DNA of 64,000 nt from Mycobacteroides saopaulense (GCF_001456355.1 NZ_CP010271.1:558001-622000); one strand, 5' to 3'. Numbered from the stretch's first letter, positions 18,801-26,428 are shown. Numbers and translations are program-made. Notes: a model not told the origin generated them from the letters alone.

Positions 18801-19968
18801 CTCTGTGCTGGACCTGATCAGTGCCGACAGCGCCTCCTATCTTGTCGCTGCGGGTGCGGCGGTAGATGAGTTGGCAGCCGTGAACACCGCCACCGATATC
18901 GGCGCGGATCTAGAGCGGATGACGAAGACATGTCACGTTCCGACTTCGCGCGCCAGTGATTCACAGCGTGCCACCGATGGTCCTGTCGTCGTGCTGGGTG
19001 CGTCGGGGATCGTCGGCACCGGGTTCGCTCGTGCGGCACTCGAGGCGACGGTCGACGACGTCATCTTGGTGACGAGATCGCAAACCCCCGGCCACGGGCC
19101 CTGGCCGATGCTCGCGGACGTCGGCGGGGTCAGCGTCCGATGCGTCGGTCCCGGCTTCCGCGCCGATGCCGTCGAGGCGTTGATACGCGAGACCGGAGCT
19201 CGCACCCTGGTCAACTGCGTCGGCAACACCAACATGTTGGCGCCCTACCGCGATATTCGAGATGCCAACGTGGAGTGGGTATCCGCGGCTGCGCAGGCGT
19301 GCGCTACCCACGGCACCCGGTTGATTCACATGTCGACCTTTGTCGTCAACGCGGATGCCACCGCCGCGTGCGTGACCGACCCGCGTGAAGCCGTCTACCC
19401 GTACGCGGCATCCAAGGCACTGGCCGAATTGATCCTTGCGGCATCACCGAATGCCCTCGATTTCACGCTCGTGCGGTTGCCCCGTGTACTGGGCGAGGTC
19501 GGTCAATTGGACGAAAGCGCCGATGTTCTGGTTTCCGTGGTAGACGCGTGTATCGCGTTGCGGGCCTTTCCTTCTGTTGCCTTGACCGAGGAGGTCACCA
19601 CGGCCTTCGCCGCGGCGAGATCGATCCTTCGTATGGAAGGCCAAGGAGCGCTGCTCGGGCGGGGTGTCACCGTGGTGCGCGGTACTCCCGTCGCGTACGC
19701 CGAGTTGCTCGGTGGGTTCGGCCTCGACGAGCTCGAGCTGCGTGAATGGAAATACCTGCTGGACAGTAGTGATTGGGCTAAGCGGAATCCGCGGAGATGG
19801 TCGGTGATCGATGCATGGGCCGGTCTCGGGATGAGGCTCGGGGCGCGCACCTATGTGGACTATCTCGCGGGGTACCGGACCATCTCGCTTGGTGCGGTGC
19901 CCGTAACGGAGATCTCGGCGGTGCCGGGACCGATCCCAGATCTGCTGATGCAGGGATGTTCACGATGA
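15811..19968 (+). CDS. nrp: Single-module nonribosomal peptide synthetase, C-A-PCP-R
   Basis: 1385 residues from ATG 15811. The condensation domain spans about 1-450 with active site AHHLLLDGG (near residue 139). The adenylation domain spans about 460-925: ATSGSTGQPKLVPVSH (A3, ~596), SDISVEEIF (A4), STYGPTEATVV (A5, ~743), AGRRDAIVKISGKRVD (A8), and RKPNGKVDG (A10 Lys, ~920). The PCP has GIGSLDLIRI (Ser near 980). The thioester-reductase domain has the Rossmann motif VVLGASGIVGTGFA (~1059) and YPYAASKALAEL (~1196). M. tuberculosis Nrp has two modules (about 2500 residues); this one-module form resembles the Streptomyces ScoA type. It would acylate one amino acid and release it reductively as aldehyde or alcohol. 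Confidence 0.92.
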   Translation: MTAATQPRVDRVPMSCSQQNMYNGAVQADDPGLYLIGKSLRFHPIDVPTFLSALEMAIAANPVQLCVIESADEDSHYPELVLRLQFSDIVSVEQDSDELTTRTADALVELWSTDLAAKPLVRYTVRTGVDGSVVGLDIQAHHLLLDGGAIGVIETDLGRYLAQPGRSETPCTSDGLARVSAAHSREAAKAKESRQRFGAAIQRELADASEHAGHGQNSGAVPAGAAKGALLESVTLSGKAFDSLDALSEAKQVPLNILAAAAAVAVDASLRQSTATLLIHAVDNRFAEPDLDVATCLVNSIAHPVRFPAFASVGDVVRALDRDYVKASRRRWLREEQYRRMYLAINRTLHVEALTFNFIRETCAPALRPFLSATPSVTDIGPVEGMTVSCLVDEDRRTLTLSIWHRADLPRGSTHPWVAERIAAALASMEAMWHRPIAMTVNEWFGIGVDGARCRGDEDAPPPCAVAPAWFLDADGAVEQFLRSRPLVKPWIARLIAAGAEPGSIVVCADDDTDRTVDLLIASHLAGCGYSVCDSMEEIGARADSIAEHGAGTAVYVIDSTALVAADLDGALLRLVDERIDRVARDGDLAARTAYIVATSGSTGQPKLVPVSHGALALFARAAGRAYGWGTRDSILQCAPLTSDISVEEIFGAAVCGSQLLRSTAMKSGDLRALTRDIRVLKPTLIDLPTAVWHLLCEDAEALGDIGASELRQVVVGGEAIRPGAVDTWVRSIGCENISLVSTYGPTEATVVVTHLPVVGEQPGAGDRLRRVGQPVLPNTVFIAFGEIVIVGDIVSQGYLGARSENFGVVRAASSAPRRAFATADRVVFDEDGFPTFAGRRDAIVKISGKRVDTAAIIRRIAEDPAIVDVDAALHDGALAVWFQARSGRGGKDVAARVRRLLVGFGVSSFLVVDVPSIPRKPNGKVDGAGLRAMPQFMDALPDAADTEELATGLARLWSRHLGRHIGAGASLLAEGIGSLDLIRILPDTRRYLGRQLSVLDLISADSASYLVAAGAAVDELAAVNTATDIGADLERMTKTCHVPTSRASDSQRATDGPVVVLGASGIVGTGFARAALEATVDDVILVTRSQTPGHGPWPMLADVGGVSVRCVGPGFRADAVEALIRETGARTLVNCVGNTNMLAPYRDIRDANVEWVSAAAQACATHGTRLIHMSTFVVNADATAACVTDPREAVYPYAASKALAELILAASPNALDFTLVRLPRVLGEVGQLDESADVLVSVVDACIALRAFPSVALTEEVTTAFAAARSILRMEGQGALLGRGVTVVRGTPVAYAELLGGFGLDELELREWKYLLDSSDWAKRNPRRWSVIDAWAGLGMRLGARTYVDYLAGYRTISLGAVPVTEISAVPGPIPDLLMQGCSR

Positions 19969-19999
19969 CCGAAATGCAGCCAAAGGAGGAGAATTCGCG

Positions 20000-20308
20000 A
20001 TGAGTCTCAATGTCGTTCCGGAAGGGTTGACCGCCGCCAGTGCCGCGGTGGAGGCCCTGACCGCACGGCTCGCCGCGGTGCACGCAGCCGCCGCACCGGT
20101 GATCGGTGCGGTGGTGCCGCCGGCCGCTGACCCGGTGTCGATTCAGAGCGCGGCGCTCTTCAGTGCTCACGGAGTCGAGCGCAATGGTGCCGCGGCCGGC
20201 GCCGTCCACGAACTGGGGCGGGCCGGTGTGGGGATCACCGAGGCCGCGGCCAGTTACACCGTCGGCGATATGCACGCCGCCGCAAGGTATATGCCGGGAT
20301 TCGGATAG
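20000..20308 (+). CDS. PE family protein, PE5-like (ESX-3 type)
   Basis: 102 residues, preceded by AAGGAGGAGAATTCGCG. It opens MSLNVVPEGLTAASAAVEAL, matching recalled PE5 of the ESX-3 locus rather than the classical PE_PGRS type; the Pro-Glu is at residues 7-8. It includes a helical hairpin around VPPAADPVSIQSAALFSAHG and ends shortly after a YxxxD-like ESX export signal (YTVGD). It begins 31 bp after the NRPS stop on the same strand. PE proteins are secreted by type VII systems as PE/PPE heterodimers, here most likely with the PPE at 22224. Confidence 0.88.
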   Translation: MSLNVVPEGLTAASAAVEALTARLAAVHAAAAPVIGAVVPPAADPVSIQSAALFSAHGVERNGAAAGAVHELGRAGVGITEAAASYTVGDMHAAARYMPGFG

Positions 20309-20339
20309 TTCTCGCCACAACATGATTGAGGAGATGTAG

Positions 20340-20633
20340 ATGAGTTTGCTTGATGCGCATATTCCGGCGTTGGTGGCCGCTGAGGGCACCTTTGGTGCTA
20401 AGACGGCGTTGATGCGTTCGACGATTTCGCAGGCGGAGTCGGCGGCGTTGTCGGCGCAGGCGTTCCATGTGGGTGAGTCTTCGGTGGCTTTTCAGGCCGC
20501 GCATGCCCGGTTTGTGGAGGTGGCCGCCAAGGTCAACGCATTGTTGGATATCGCCCAGGTCAACCTTGGTGATGCCGCGGCGACGTATGTCGCTGAGGAT
20601 GCCGCCGCCGCCAGTCGTTACGTCGGCGTCTAG
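20340..20633 (+). CDS. EsxG-like WXG100-family protein (ESX-3 substrate paralogue)
   Basis: 97 residues. Strong resemblance to recalled EsxG: MSLLDAHIPALVAAEGTFGAK at the start, SAQAFHVGESSVAFQAAHARF in the turn, and the YVAED export-type motif (YxxxD/E) near the C-terminus. Like true EsxG it lacks the WXG itself. Expected to form a 1:1 helical heterodimer with the next gene product and be exported by ESX-3. The DNA uses more TTG and T-ending codons at its 5' end than neighbours, so recent duplication or transfer is possible. Confidence 0.9.
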   Translation: MSLLDAHIPALVAAEGTFGAKTALMRSTISQAESAALSAQAFHVGESSVAFQAAHARFVEVAAKVNALLDIAQVNLGDAAATYVAEDAAAASRYVGV

Positions 20634-20651
20634 GAAAGGGCGGATAAGACA

Positions 20652-20942
20652 ATGTCGCAGATCACTTTCAATTATCCCGCGATGCTGGCCCATGCCGGTG
20701 AGATGAACACCTTCTCCGGTGTGCTGACCGCTCTGGGCGCCGACCTGGCGGCTCAGCAGGCTTCTCTGCAGGCTGCCTGGCATGGTGATACCTCGATGAG
20801 TCAGGCCGCTTGGCAGGCTCAGTGGAACACCGCGATGGAAGAACTCGTGCGCGCTTACCGCGCCATGGGCAGCACTCACGAGACCAACACCCTCTCGATG
20901 AACGCCCGCGACATGGCCGAAGGAGCCAAGTGGGGCGCATAA
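20652..20942 (+). CDS. EsxH-like WXG100 protein (ESX-3 substrate paralogue, TB10.4 family)
   Basis: 96 residues, the exact EsxH length, with WXG as Trp43-His44-Gly45. It keeps NYPAML at the start, [19 protein letters not shown] in the second helix and AEGAKWGA at the end. Of the zinc ligands described for M. tuberculosis EsxH (His14, His70, His76, Glu77), His14, His76 and Glu77 are present while position 70 is Arg (VRAYRAM). It starts 18 bp after the EsxG-like gene and should form the heterodimer with it. Export presumably needs the ESX-3 machinery encoded elsewhere. Confidence 0.92.
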   Translation: MSQITFNYPAMLAHAGEMNTFSGVLTALGADLAAQQASLQAAWHGDTSMSQAAWQAQWNTAMEELVRAYRAMGSTHETNTLSMNARDMAEGAKWGA

Positions 20943-21002
20943 ACACCCACGGCATGACCTACCAAAACCGTTGTGAATAACTATTTCAGGAGGAAACACG
21001 AC

Positions 21003-21227
21003 ATGTCCGAGCAGATCTTCGCCATCAGCGGGATGCACTGTAACTCATGCGTCATGGGGGTGACCGAGGCGCTGACGGCGCTCGACCCGGTGCGCGAGGT
21101 GTCGGTGGACCTGGACCCCAAGGGTGCTTCCACGGTACGCGTCCTGACCGACAGCGTGCTATCGGTCGAAGAGGTTCACGACACACTCGTGCGGGCCGGA
21201 GGGGATTTCGCGGTCGCCGCCGGATAG
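21003..21227 (+). CDS. Heavy-metal-associated (HMA) domain protein, CopZ-like metallochaperone
   Basis: 74 residues from ATG 21003, which has a strong CAGGAGGAAAC site; the longer frame from 20973 lacks one. A single ferredoxin-like HMA domain with GMHCNSC (Cys13-x2-Cys16), the copper-binding GMxCxxC motif, then the VSVDLDP and VRAGGDFAVA strands. No signal peptide, so cytosolic. It follows the EsxH-like gene by 60 bp on the same strand, so it probably belongs to the biosynthetic/ESX transcription unit. A copper (or zinc) chaperone fits a chalkophore locus; the metal is inferred. Confidence 0.9.
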   Translation: MSEQIFAISGMHCNSCVMGVTEALTALDPVREVSVDLDPKGASTVRVLTDSVLSVEEVHDTLVRAGGDFAVAAG

Positions 21228-21249
21228 CTTCCGCCGCAAGTGCGGTACC

Positions 21250-22056
21250 TCAGCCGAACTCGATAACGGTATGAGGTGCACGCCACCGGTCGAGACCGGG
21301 CAGAGCGTACAGCAGCGGTCCCGCCCAACTCAGTATCTTGCCGCGCCCTGCCGGCATCCGTAGCTCACGTACGCTGCGGATGCCGGGAATGGCGCGCAAC
21401 TCGTTGTATTGGTTTGCGGTGAACCAGAAGGGCATTGGTGGCACGGTGTATTGCTCGCTGAGTCGCATGCCGCGCTGTGAGTGTGTGCTCAGGAACTTGG
21501 GTACGGAGTCGAATACCAGTCGGCCACCCGGAAAATGCTTGGCGCACACGCTGATCAGATCAAACACCACGTCGCGTTCCAGGTATTGGAACAGTCCCTC
21601 GGCGGTGATCAACACGCCGGCGGTGTCATCGACTCGATCCATCCACGAGTAGTCCAGTGCGGATTGGGCGCAATGGCGCAACCGGTCCGATGCCGGTAGC
21701 AGCTGTTGGCGCAGCCGCACGATGGGCTCGAGATCTACTGACAGCCAGGTGAGCTCACCGTTGTCGAGGCGCCAGAAGCTGGTCTGCAGTCCCTCGGCCA
21801 GGGCTACCACGGTGGCCCGCGGTTTTTCGGCCAGGTAATCGCGGGTGGCCTTGTCGAAGATCAAGGCGCGTAAGGCCGTAGCTTGATGTGTGCGGCCGAA
21901 ATGTTCAAAGTCGTAGTCGACGGCGGCGTGTAGCGCGATGGCCATCGGATCGTCGATGATGCCGTCGGACCGGGCTGCCTCGGTCGCCCGTTGGTGCAAG
22001 GTGAGCAGTGCGGTCTCGGACACGCCGTCGAGGTGGCGAACATCGATGACTGGCAT
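21250..22056 (-). CDS. Class I SAM-dependent methyltransferase, LCMT/PpM family
   Basis: 268 residues from ATG 22056 (MPVIDVRHLDGVSETALL); an upstream open stretch to 22107 looks non-coding. The family marks are DGIIDDPMAIALHAAVDY near the N-terminus, TVVALAEGLQTSFWRLDN (SAM-binding region), WLSVDLEPIVRLR, and LITAEGLFQYL, as in leucine-carboxyl-methyltransferase-like (polyketide O-methyltransferase) proteins. It is the only minus-strand gene in the island, convergent with the HMA gene and divergent from the PPE gene. It might methylate the island's metabolite, but this is speculative. Confidence 0.85.
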   Translation of the reverse strand: MPVIDVRHLDGVSETALLTLHQRATEAARSDGIIDDPMAIALHAAVDYDFEHFGRTHQATALRALIFDKATRDYLAEKPRATVVALAEGLQTSFWRLDNGELTWLSVDLEPIVRLRQQLLPASDRLRHCAQSALDYSWMDRVDDTAGVLITAEGLFQYLERDVVFDLISVCAKHFPGGRLVFDSVPKFLSTHSQRGMRLSEQYTVPPMPFWFTANQYNELRAIPGIRSVRELRMPAGRGKILSWAGPLLYALPGLDRWRAPHTVIEFG

Positions 22057-22223
22057 GGACCCGACTGTACGGGAAGGCCTACATGAGTGGGAATTCCTGG
22101 CGCACAACGATAAATGTGATTTCGGACGCTGATACTGACTGTTCGGGAACTTTCCGATCTATGGTCCGACTACTCCCATGGTGACGCGAGACCGTTTGCG
22201 TCCATTCAGCAGGGAGGCGGCGT

Positions 22224-23642
22224 GTGACGGCACCGATATGGATGGCGGAGCCTCCGGAGGTGCATTCTGCGTTGTTGAGCGCGGGGCCCGGGCCGGGTGC
22301 GTTGCTGGCCGCCGCAGTGCAGTGGCAAGAGATCGGATACAACTACGCACTGACGGCGGTGGAGCTGACACAGGTGCTGGCCGCGGTGCAGGCAAGCAGT
22401 TGGCAAGGGCCCAGCGCCTCCGAGTATGTGGCCGCCCACGGGCCGTACTTGGCCTGGCTCGAACAGGCCGCGGTGGAGAGTGGTGTCATTGCCACCCAAC
22501 ATGAAACAACAGCGGCCGCCTACGGTACCGCGCTCGCGACCATGCCGACCCTCGCGGAGTTGGCCGCCAACCACGTCACGCATGGCGTCCTGGTCGGCAC
22601 GAACTTCTTCGGGATCAACACGATCCCCATCGCGCTCAACGAGGCCGACTACGTCCGCATGTGGGTACAGGCGGCGGCCACCATGACCGCGTATCAGGCC
22701 ACCGTCGAGTCCATGACGTCGGCGATACCGCAGACCCAGCAGGCGCCGCCGATCCTCGGGCCCGGCGGTGAGGCCCGCAGTGATCAATCGGACATCCCGG
22801 GATCGCCTGACCAGATCACGAAGATGCTGCAGGGCTTTCAAGAGTGGTTCGAGAAAATGGGCTTCAACCCGGCGACCTCGGCGGTGCTCGCGGTGATCAT
22901 GCTGTTCCTCTACGACCTGCTCTGGTACCCGTACTACGCCTCCTATCTGCTGCCGTTTCTCATTCCTGCGCTCAGCGGTCTGAGCGGCTTGGCGGCGCTG
23001 ATACACCTTCGGCCCGTCGCCGCACCTGTTCCCGAGCAGGCGACGGCACCGTCCGCAGATCGACCTGTGCCGCGGGCAGTGCACCGGCCGGAGGCAAGTC
23101 TGGTGGCTGCCGCCGCGCCAACCCTGTCCACGGCGCCGTCGGGAGCCTCGTCGGCGGCCACGCCCACGTCCAGTGCGACCGCACCGGTCACATCCGCCAC
23201 CCCCGCATCTACTCCCGGAATCAGCTACGCAATACCGGGTTTGGTTCCGCCTGGGGTGAGCTTTGGACCCAAGGGCGCCGCGAAATCGTCGGAGGCCGCT
23301 GCCGTCACCGCCGCCGCGACCGCGGTGGCCGGTGTCGCGGCAGCGGCACGGTCACGGCGGAGGCGGCGCAGCAAGAGCACGGCTCGTATCGGGGGTAAGC
23401 GCTACGAATACCTGGAAGAAACAGGCGGTATGGGCGCAGCTGCCGGGGAGCCCACTGTGATCGCGGGCGCGGACCGTATTGCCACAAGCCGGGGTGTTGG
23501 TGCGCTGGGTTTCGCGGGCACTGCCCCCGCCGCGGCGGACACACCCACGGTCACGGCGATCAGACTCTCGTCCGAGGACACTCGGCAGGTCATGCCCATG
23601 CTGCCCAGCACCTGGGAGGCCGGCGAAGCCGACCAGTCGTAA
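22224..23642 (+). CDS. PPE family protein, PPE4-like (ESX-3 type)
   Basis: 472 residues from GTG 22224 with AGGGAGG upstream. The PPE domain (about 1-175) begins [19 protein letters not shown] with Pro-Pro-Glu at 10-12, has [13 protein letters not shown] (the WxG region) and [21 protein letters not shown], closely recalling PPE4 of ESX-3. After it come a hydrophobic segment ([20 protein letters not shown], then [17 protein letters not shown]) and an Ala/Thr/Ser/Pro-rich region, then an Arg-rich stretch (RSRRRRRSK) and an acidic tail. It should pair with the PE protein at 20000. In M. tuberculosis the isonitrile cluster also starts next to a PPE gene (PPE1). Confidence 0.9.
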   Translation: MTAPIWMAEPPEVHSALLSAGPGPGALLAAAVQWQEIGYNYALTAVELTQVLAAVQASSWQGPSASEYVAAHGPYLAWLEQAAVESGVIATQHETTAAAYGTALATMPTLAELAANHVTHGVLVGTNFFGINTIPIALNEADYVRMWVQAAATMTAYQATVESMTSAIPQTQQAPPILGPGGEARSDQSDIPGSPDQITKMLQGFQEWFEKMGFNPATSAVLAVIMLFLYDLLWYPYYASYLLPFLIPALSGLSGLAALIHLRPVAAPVPEQATAPSADRPVPRAVHRPEASLVAAAAPTLSTAPSGASSAATPTSSATAPVTSATPASTPGISYAIPGLVPPGVSFGPKGAAKSSEAAAVTAAATAVAGVAAAARSRRRRRSKSTARIGGKRYEYLEETGGMGAAAGEPTVIAGADRIATSRGVGALGFAGTAPAAADTPTVTAIRLSSEDTRQVMPMLPSTWEAGEADQS

Positions 23643-23791
23643 TCCTCTACCTGTATTTATAAGTAAAACTTTGGGGATGCTCACGGATTGCTCACTACTC
23701 ATGCGTGTCTTTGCGCAGAACAATCGAAGTCAGTCACCACAAGCAACACCGGTGGCGTTCTTGGATTTTCCCGGCAGAGAGAGGCAGAACA

Positions 23792-24829
23792 GTGAACGAG
23801 TACGGGTGGACAGTGGTCGGCGCGGGCCCCGCGGGAATCGCGGCAGTGGGAAAGCTGCTAGATCACGGAGTGTCGCCCGGATCGATCGCCTGGGTCGACC
23901 CAGAGTTCGCCGCGGGTGATCTGGGTGCGAAATGGCGTGCGGTACCAAGCAACACGTCGGTGAAGCTGTTCATCAACTACTTCACGGGTGCCGATTCCTT
24001 CCGATTCGCCCACGCGCCGCATTTCGCGCTGAACGACCGTGCTCCCTCCGACACCTGTCTGCTCGGCGACGTGGCGGATCCGCTGGTGTGGATCACCGGG
24101 CAGCTCTGCACGCAGGTGAGTGCGCTGCGCACCACCGCGACCGGTCTGTCGCTACAGGGTGGACGGTGGACAGTGCAGACCGAACTGGGCGAGATCGCCT
24201 CGAAAAACGTGATTCTGGCGGTGGGATCTACCCCCAAGACACTCGACTACCCCTGGCTGAACGAGATCCCCATCGATGTGGCACTGAATCCGGCGAAGCT
24301 GGCCGAGCAGCCGTTGGAGGGCGCCACCGTCGCCGTGTTCGGCTCATCTCACTCCAGCATGATCGCGTTGCCGAACTTGCTGGCAGGACCGGTGGCCAAG
24401 GTGATCAACTTCTATCGCGGCCCGCTGCGCTACGCGGTGGACATGGGGGACTGGACGCTGTTCGACGACATCGGATTGAAAGGGGAGGCCGCGCGCTGGG
24501 CGCGGGAGAACATTGACGGGGTGCCGCCGGCGCGACTGCAGCGATGTCTCGTCGATGGCCTGGAGTTCCCTGAGTTGCTGCAAAGCTGCGATTACGCGGT
24601 GTACACCGTCGGATTCAGTCCCCGAGCCATTCCGGCCACTCCGCAGTGGGGTCGACTGGAGTGCAATGCGGCCAACGGAATCATCGCGCCCGGCCTGTTC
24701 GGGCTCGGAATCGCGTTCCCGGAGTATCGGATTGACCCGATGGGTTTTGGCGAGTACCGCGTGGGGCTGCAGAAGTTCATGGACCGTCTCAACAAGGCTC
24801 TGCCGTTGTGGCTGAAGTACGGATCGTGA
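23792..24829 (+). CDS. FAD/NAD(P)-dependent oxidoreductase (unknown substrate)
   Basis: 345 residues from GTG 23792 with a GAGAGAGG site; an upstream start at 23705 is less likely. FAD-binding Rossmann motif VVGAGPAGIAAVGKLL at residues 7-22, and a second nucleotide motif VAVFGSSHSSMIAL near residue 180, so a two-dinucleotide-domain flavoprotein of the FMO/pyridine-nucleotide oxidoreductase class. No signal peptide. It is 149 bp downstream of the PPE gene and overlaps the DUF202 gene. It may be a tailoring or reductase enzyme of the island; the sequence does not say. Confidence 0.75.
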   Translation: MNEYGWTVVGAGPAGIAAVGKLLDHGVSPGSIAWVDPEFAAGDLGAKWRAVPSNTSVKLFINYFTGADSFRFAHAPHFALNDRAPSDTCLLGDVADPLVWITGQLCTQVSALRTTATGLSLQGGRWTVQTELGEIASKNVILAVGSTPKTLDYPWLNEIPIDVALNPAKLAEQPLEGATVAVFGSSHSSMIALPNLLAGPVAKVINFYRGPLRYAVDMGDWTLFDDIGLKGEAARWARENIDGVPPARLQRCLVDGLEFPELLQSCDYAVYTVGFSPRAIPATPQWGRLECNAANGIIAPGLFGLGIAFPEYRIDPMGFGEYRVGLQKFMDRLNKALPLWLKYGS

Positions 24830-25173
24830 GCGTCGGCGAGATCACCGAGGCCGAACCCGACTACCGATTCACGCTCGCCAACGAGCGGACCTATCTGGCC
24901 TGGGTGCGGACCTCGCTGGCGATGATCGCCAGCGGTGTGGCCCTCATGCAGTTCGTGCCGGAGTTCTGGATTCCCGGCGCCCGGCACGTGGTGAGCATCC
25001 TGCTGGTGATGACAGGCGGCCTGTTGGCCACGGCGGCCGCGCGACGACGCCACCGGGTACAGGAGGCCATGCGACGCGATCTGGCCCTGCCGGCCAGCCA
25101 TATGCCGACATTCCTGAGCGCGCTACTGTTGGGGATGGTCGTGCTGCTGGTGGCGCTGCTCCTCAGGGGCTAG
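24826..25173 (+). CDS. DUF202 (YidH-like) small membrane protein
   Basis: 115 residues from GTG 24826, which overlaps the oxidoreductase stop by 4 bp (GTGA); an alternative GTG at 24808 adds six residues. The hallmark is DYRFTLANERTYLAWVRTSLAMIASGVAL at about residues 11-39 (family LANERTxLAWxRT), followed by two more hydrophobic segments (HVVSILLVMTGGLLATAAA and FLSALLLGMVVLLVALLL). Inner-membrane protein of unknown function. It is co-translated with the flavoprotein. Confidence 0.88.
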   Translation: MSVGEITEAEPDYRFTLANERTYLAWVRTSLAMIASGVALMQFVPEFWIPGARHVVSILLVMTGGLLATAAARRRHRVQEAMRRDLALPASHMPTFLSALLLGMVVLLVALLLRG

Positions 25174-25257
25174 CGGACCCGGCTGCTACGTCCGGCGCCA
25201 GCCCGAGGAGAATCAACAGCTATCGCATTCGTTGACTCACCCGTATCCCGGAGGACG

Positions 25258-25274
25258 CGTCGGGCAAGCCGACG
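25258..25274. terminator. Possible small hairpin at a convergent junction
   Basis: CGTCGG (25258-25263) and CCGACG (25269-25274) form a 6-bp GC stem with a 5-base loop just before the stop of the DUF3349 gene and 84 bp after the DUF202 stop. There is no U-run, so termination is only a guess. Confidence 0.3.
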
Positions 25275-25275
25275 G

Positions 25276-25584
25276 CTAGTCGGGTGATTCAAGCGGGTCG
25301 TGTGCAGCCCATCCGGCGGCTCGCAGCCTCTGCCATACGCGCTCAGTCTCTTCGGCGGAGGGGAGTGCATCTGTGGCCTTGGTGATCGCAACCGCGATAT
25401 CGGCGTTCGCAACGGGCACCTCCCCGTGCCGGATCACTTCACGAGCGACCATGAGGACCTCCTCATCGGAGAGTCTTCGGCGTAGGAGAGCAAACAACGG
25501 GATGTAGTCGGTGTGGGGGACCCCATCGGGGTATCCCGCCCGAAGAAATCGGACGACGCGGGCCAGAACCTCTGGGATCGCCAT
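25276..25584 (-). CDS. DUF3349 family protein
   Basis: 102 residues from ATG 25584 with GAGGTG just upstream; the longer frame to 25773 is unsupported. It starts MAIPEVLARVVRFLRAGYPDGV and contains DYIPLFALLRRRLSDEEVLMVA and VWQRLRAAGW, the helical pattern of the mycobacterial DUF3349 family (Rv0543c-like). Cytosolic, function unknown. It is divergent from the PhoU gene with 187 bp between. Confidence 0.85.
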   Translation of the reverse strand: MAIPEVLARVVRFLRAGYPDGVPHTDYIPLFALLRRRLSDEEVLMVAREVIRHGEVPVANADIAVAITKATDALPSAEETERVWQRLRAAGWAAHDPLESPD

Positions 25585-25771
25585 CTCGCACCTCACGCCA
25601 CCCCGCAGTTTTGACCTGGACTTATTGTAGTCCTCAGATGTTTTATCCGCAGGTCGAGCCGTGCCCGCCGGGGAACGGTCGTGGGCGGCCTCTCCACGGG
25701 TCCGACCGCGAGACTCGGTCGCAAGTTCAGGTGCAGGCTCGCGTTGGTGTGGCAAATCGTAGAGTGTGTAC

Positions 25772-26428
25772 ATGCGGACGGCGTTCCATCAACAGTTAGA
25801 TGCGTTAGCGGCGAGCATTGCCGATATCTGCCAATTGGCGGGCAGTGCGATGCAGAAGGCGACGCAGGCGCTGTTGCAGGCCGACCTCGTGCTGGCGGAG
25901 GAGGTCATCAGCTGCCACGACGACATTGTGTTGCGCACCCGTCGTCTCGAAGAAGCGGCGTTCACGGTTCTGGCCCTGCAGGCGCCCGTGGCCTCTGATC
26001 TGAGGGCGGTTCTGGCCGCGCTGAAGAATGTCGCCGATGCTGAGCGCATGGGTGCGCTGGCGCTGCATGTCGCCAAGATCGCCCGTCGCCGTCACCCACA
26101 GCGAGCATTGCCCGAAGAGGTGCACGGCTACTTCGCCGAGATGGGCCGCATTGCGGTCAGCATCGGGAATGACGCCAAAGACGTTGTGCTCACCGGGGAT
26201 CCGGAGAAGGCCGCCCGCTTGGACACCGATGACGACGCCATGGACGATCTGCACCGCCACCTGTTCACCGTCCTGATGGACAGGGAATGGAAACACGGCG
26301 TGGCGCCAGCGGTCGACGTCACCTTGCTGGGGCGCTATTACGAACGATTCGCCGACCATGCCGTGGAGATCAGCCGTCGCATGATCTCCCCCGCGCGGGT
26401 CGGTAACGCCACATCGGACGAGGGCTGA
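25772..26428 (+). CDS. phoU: PhoU-type phosphate-signalling regulator (PhoY)
   Basis: 218 residues from ATG 25772. It consists of two PhoU helical-bundle repeats: [24 protein letters not shown] with [20 protein letters not shown] (first) and [20 protein letters not shown] with [19 protein letters not shown] (second), each ending in the E/D-x3-D/H metal-binding motif. PhoU proteins restrain the Pst phosphate transporter and the SenX3-RegX3 system when phosphate is plentiful; in mycobacteria they are called PhoY1/PhoY2. No pst genes are nearby, typical of the PhoY2-like solitary copy. Confidence 0.92.
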   Translation: MRTAFHQQLDALAASIADICQLAGSAMQKATQALLQADLVLAEEVISCHDDIVLRTRRLEEAAFTVLALQAPVASDLRAVLAALKNVADAERMGALALHVAKIARRRHPQRALPEEVHGYFAEMGRIAVSIGNDAKDVVLTGDPEKAARLDTDDDAMDDLHRHLFTVLMDREWKHGVAPAVDVTLLGRYYERFADHAVEISRRMISPARVGNATSDEG

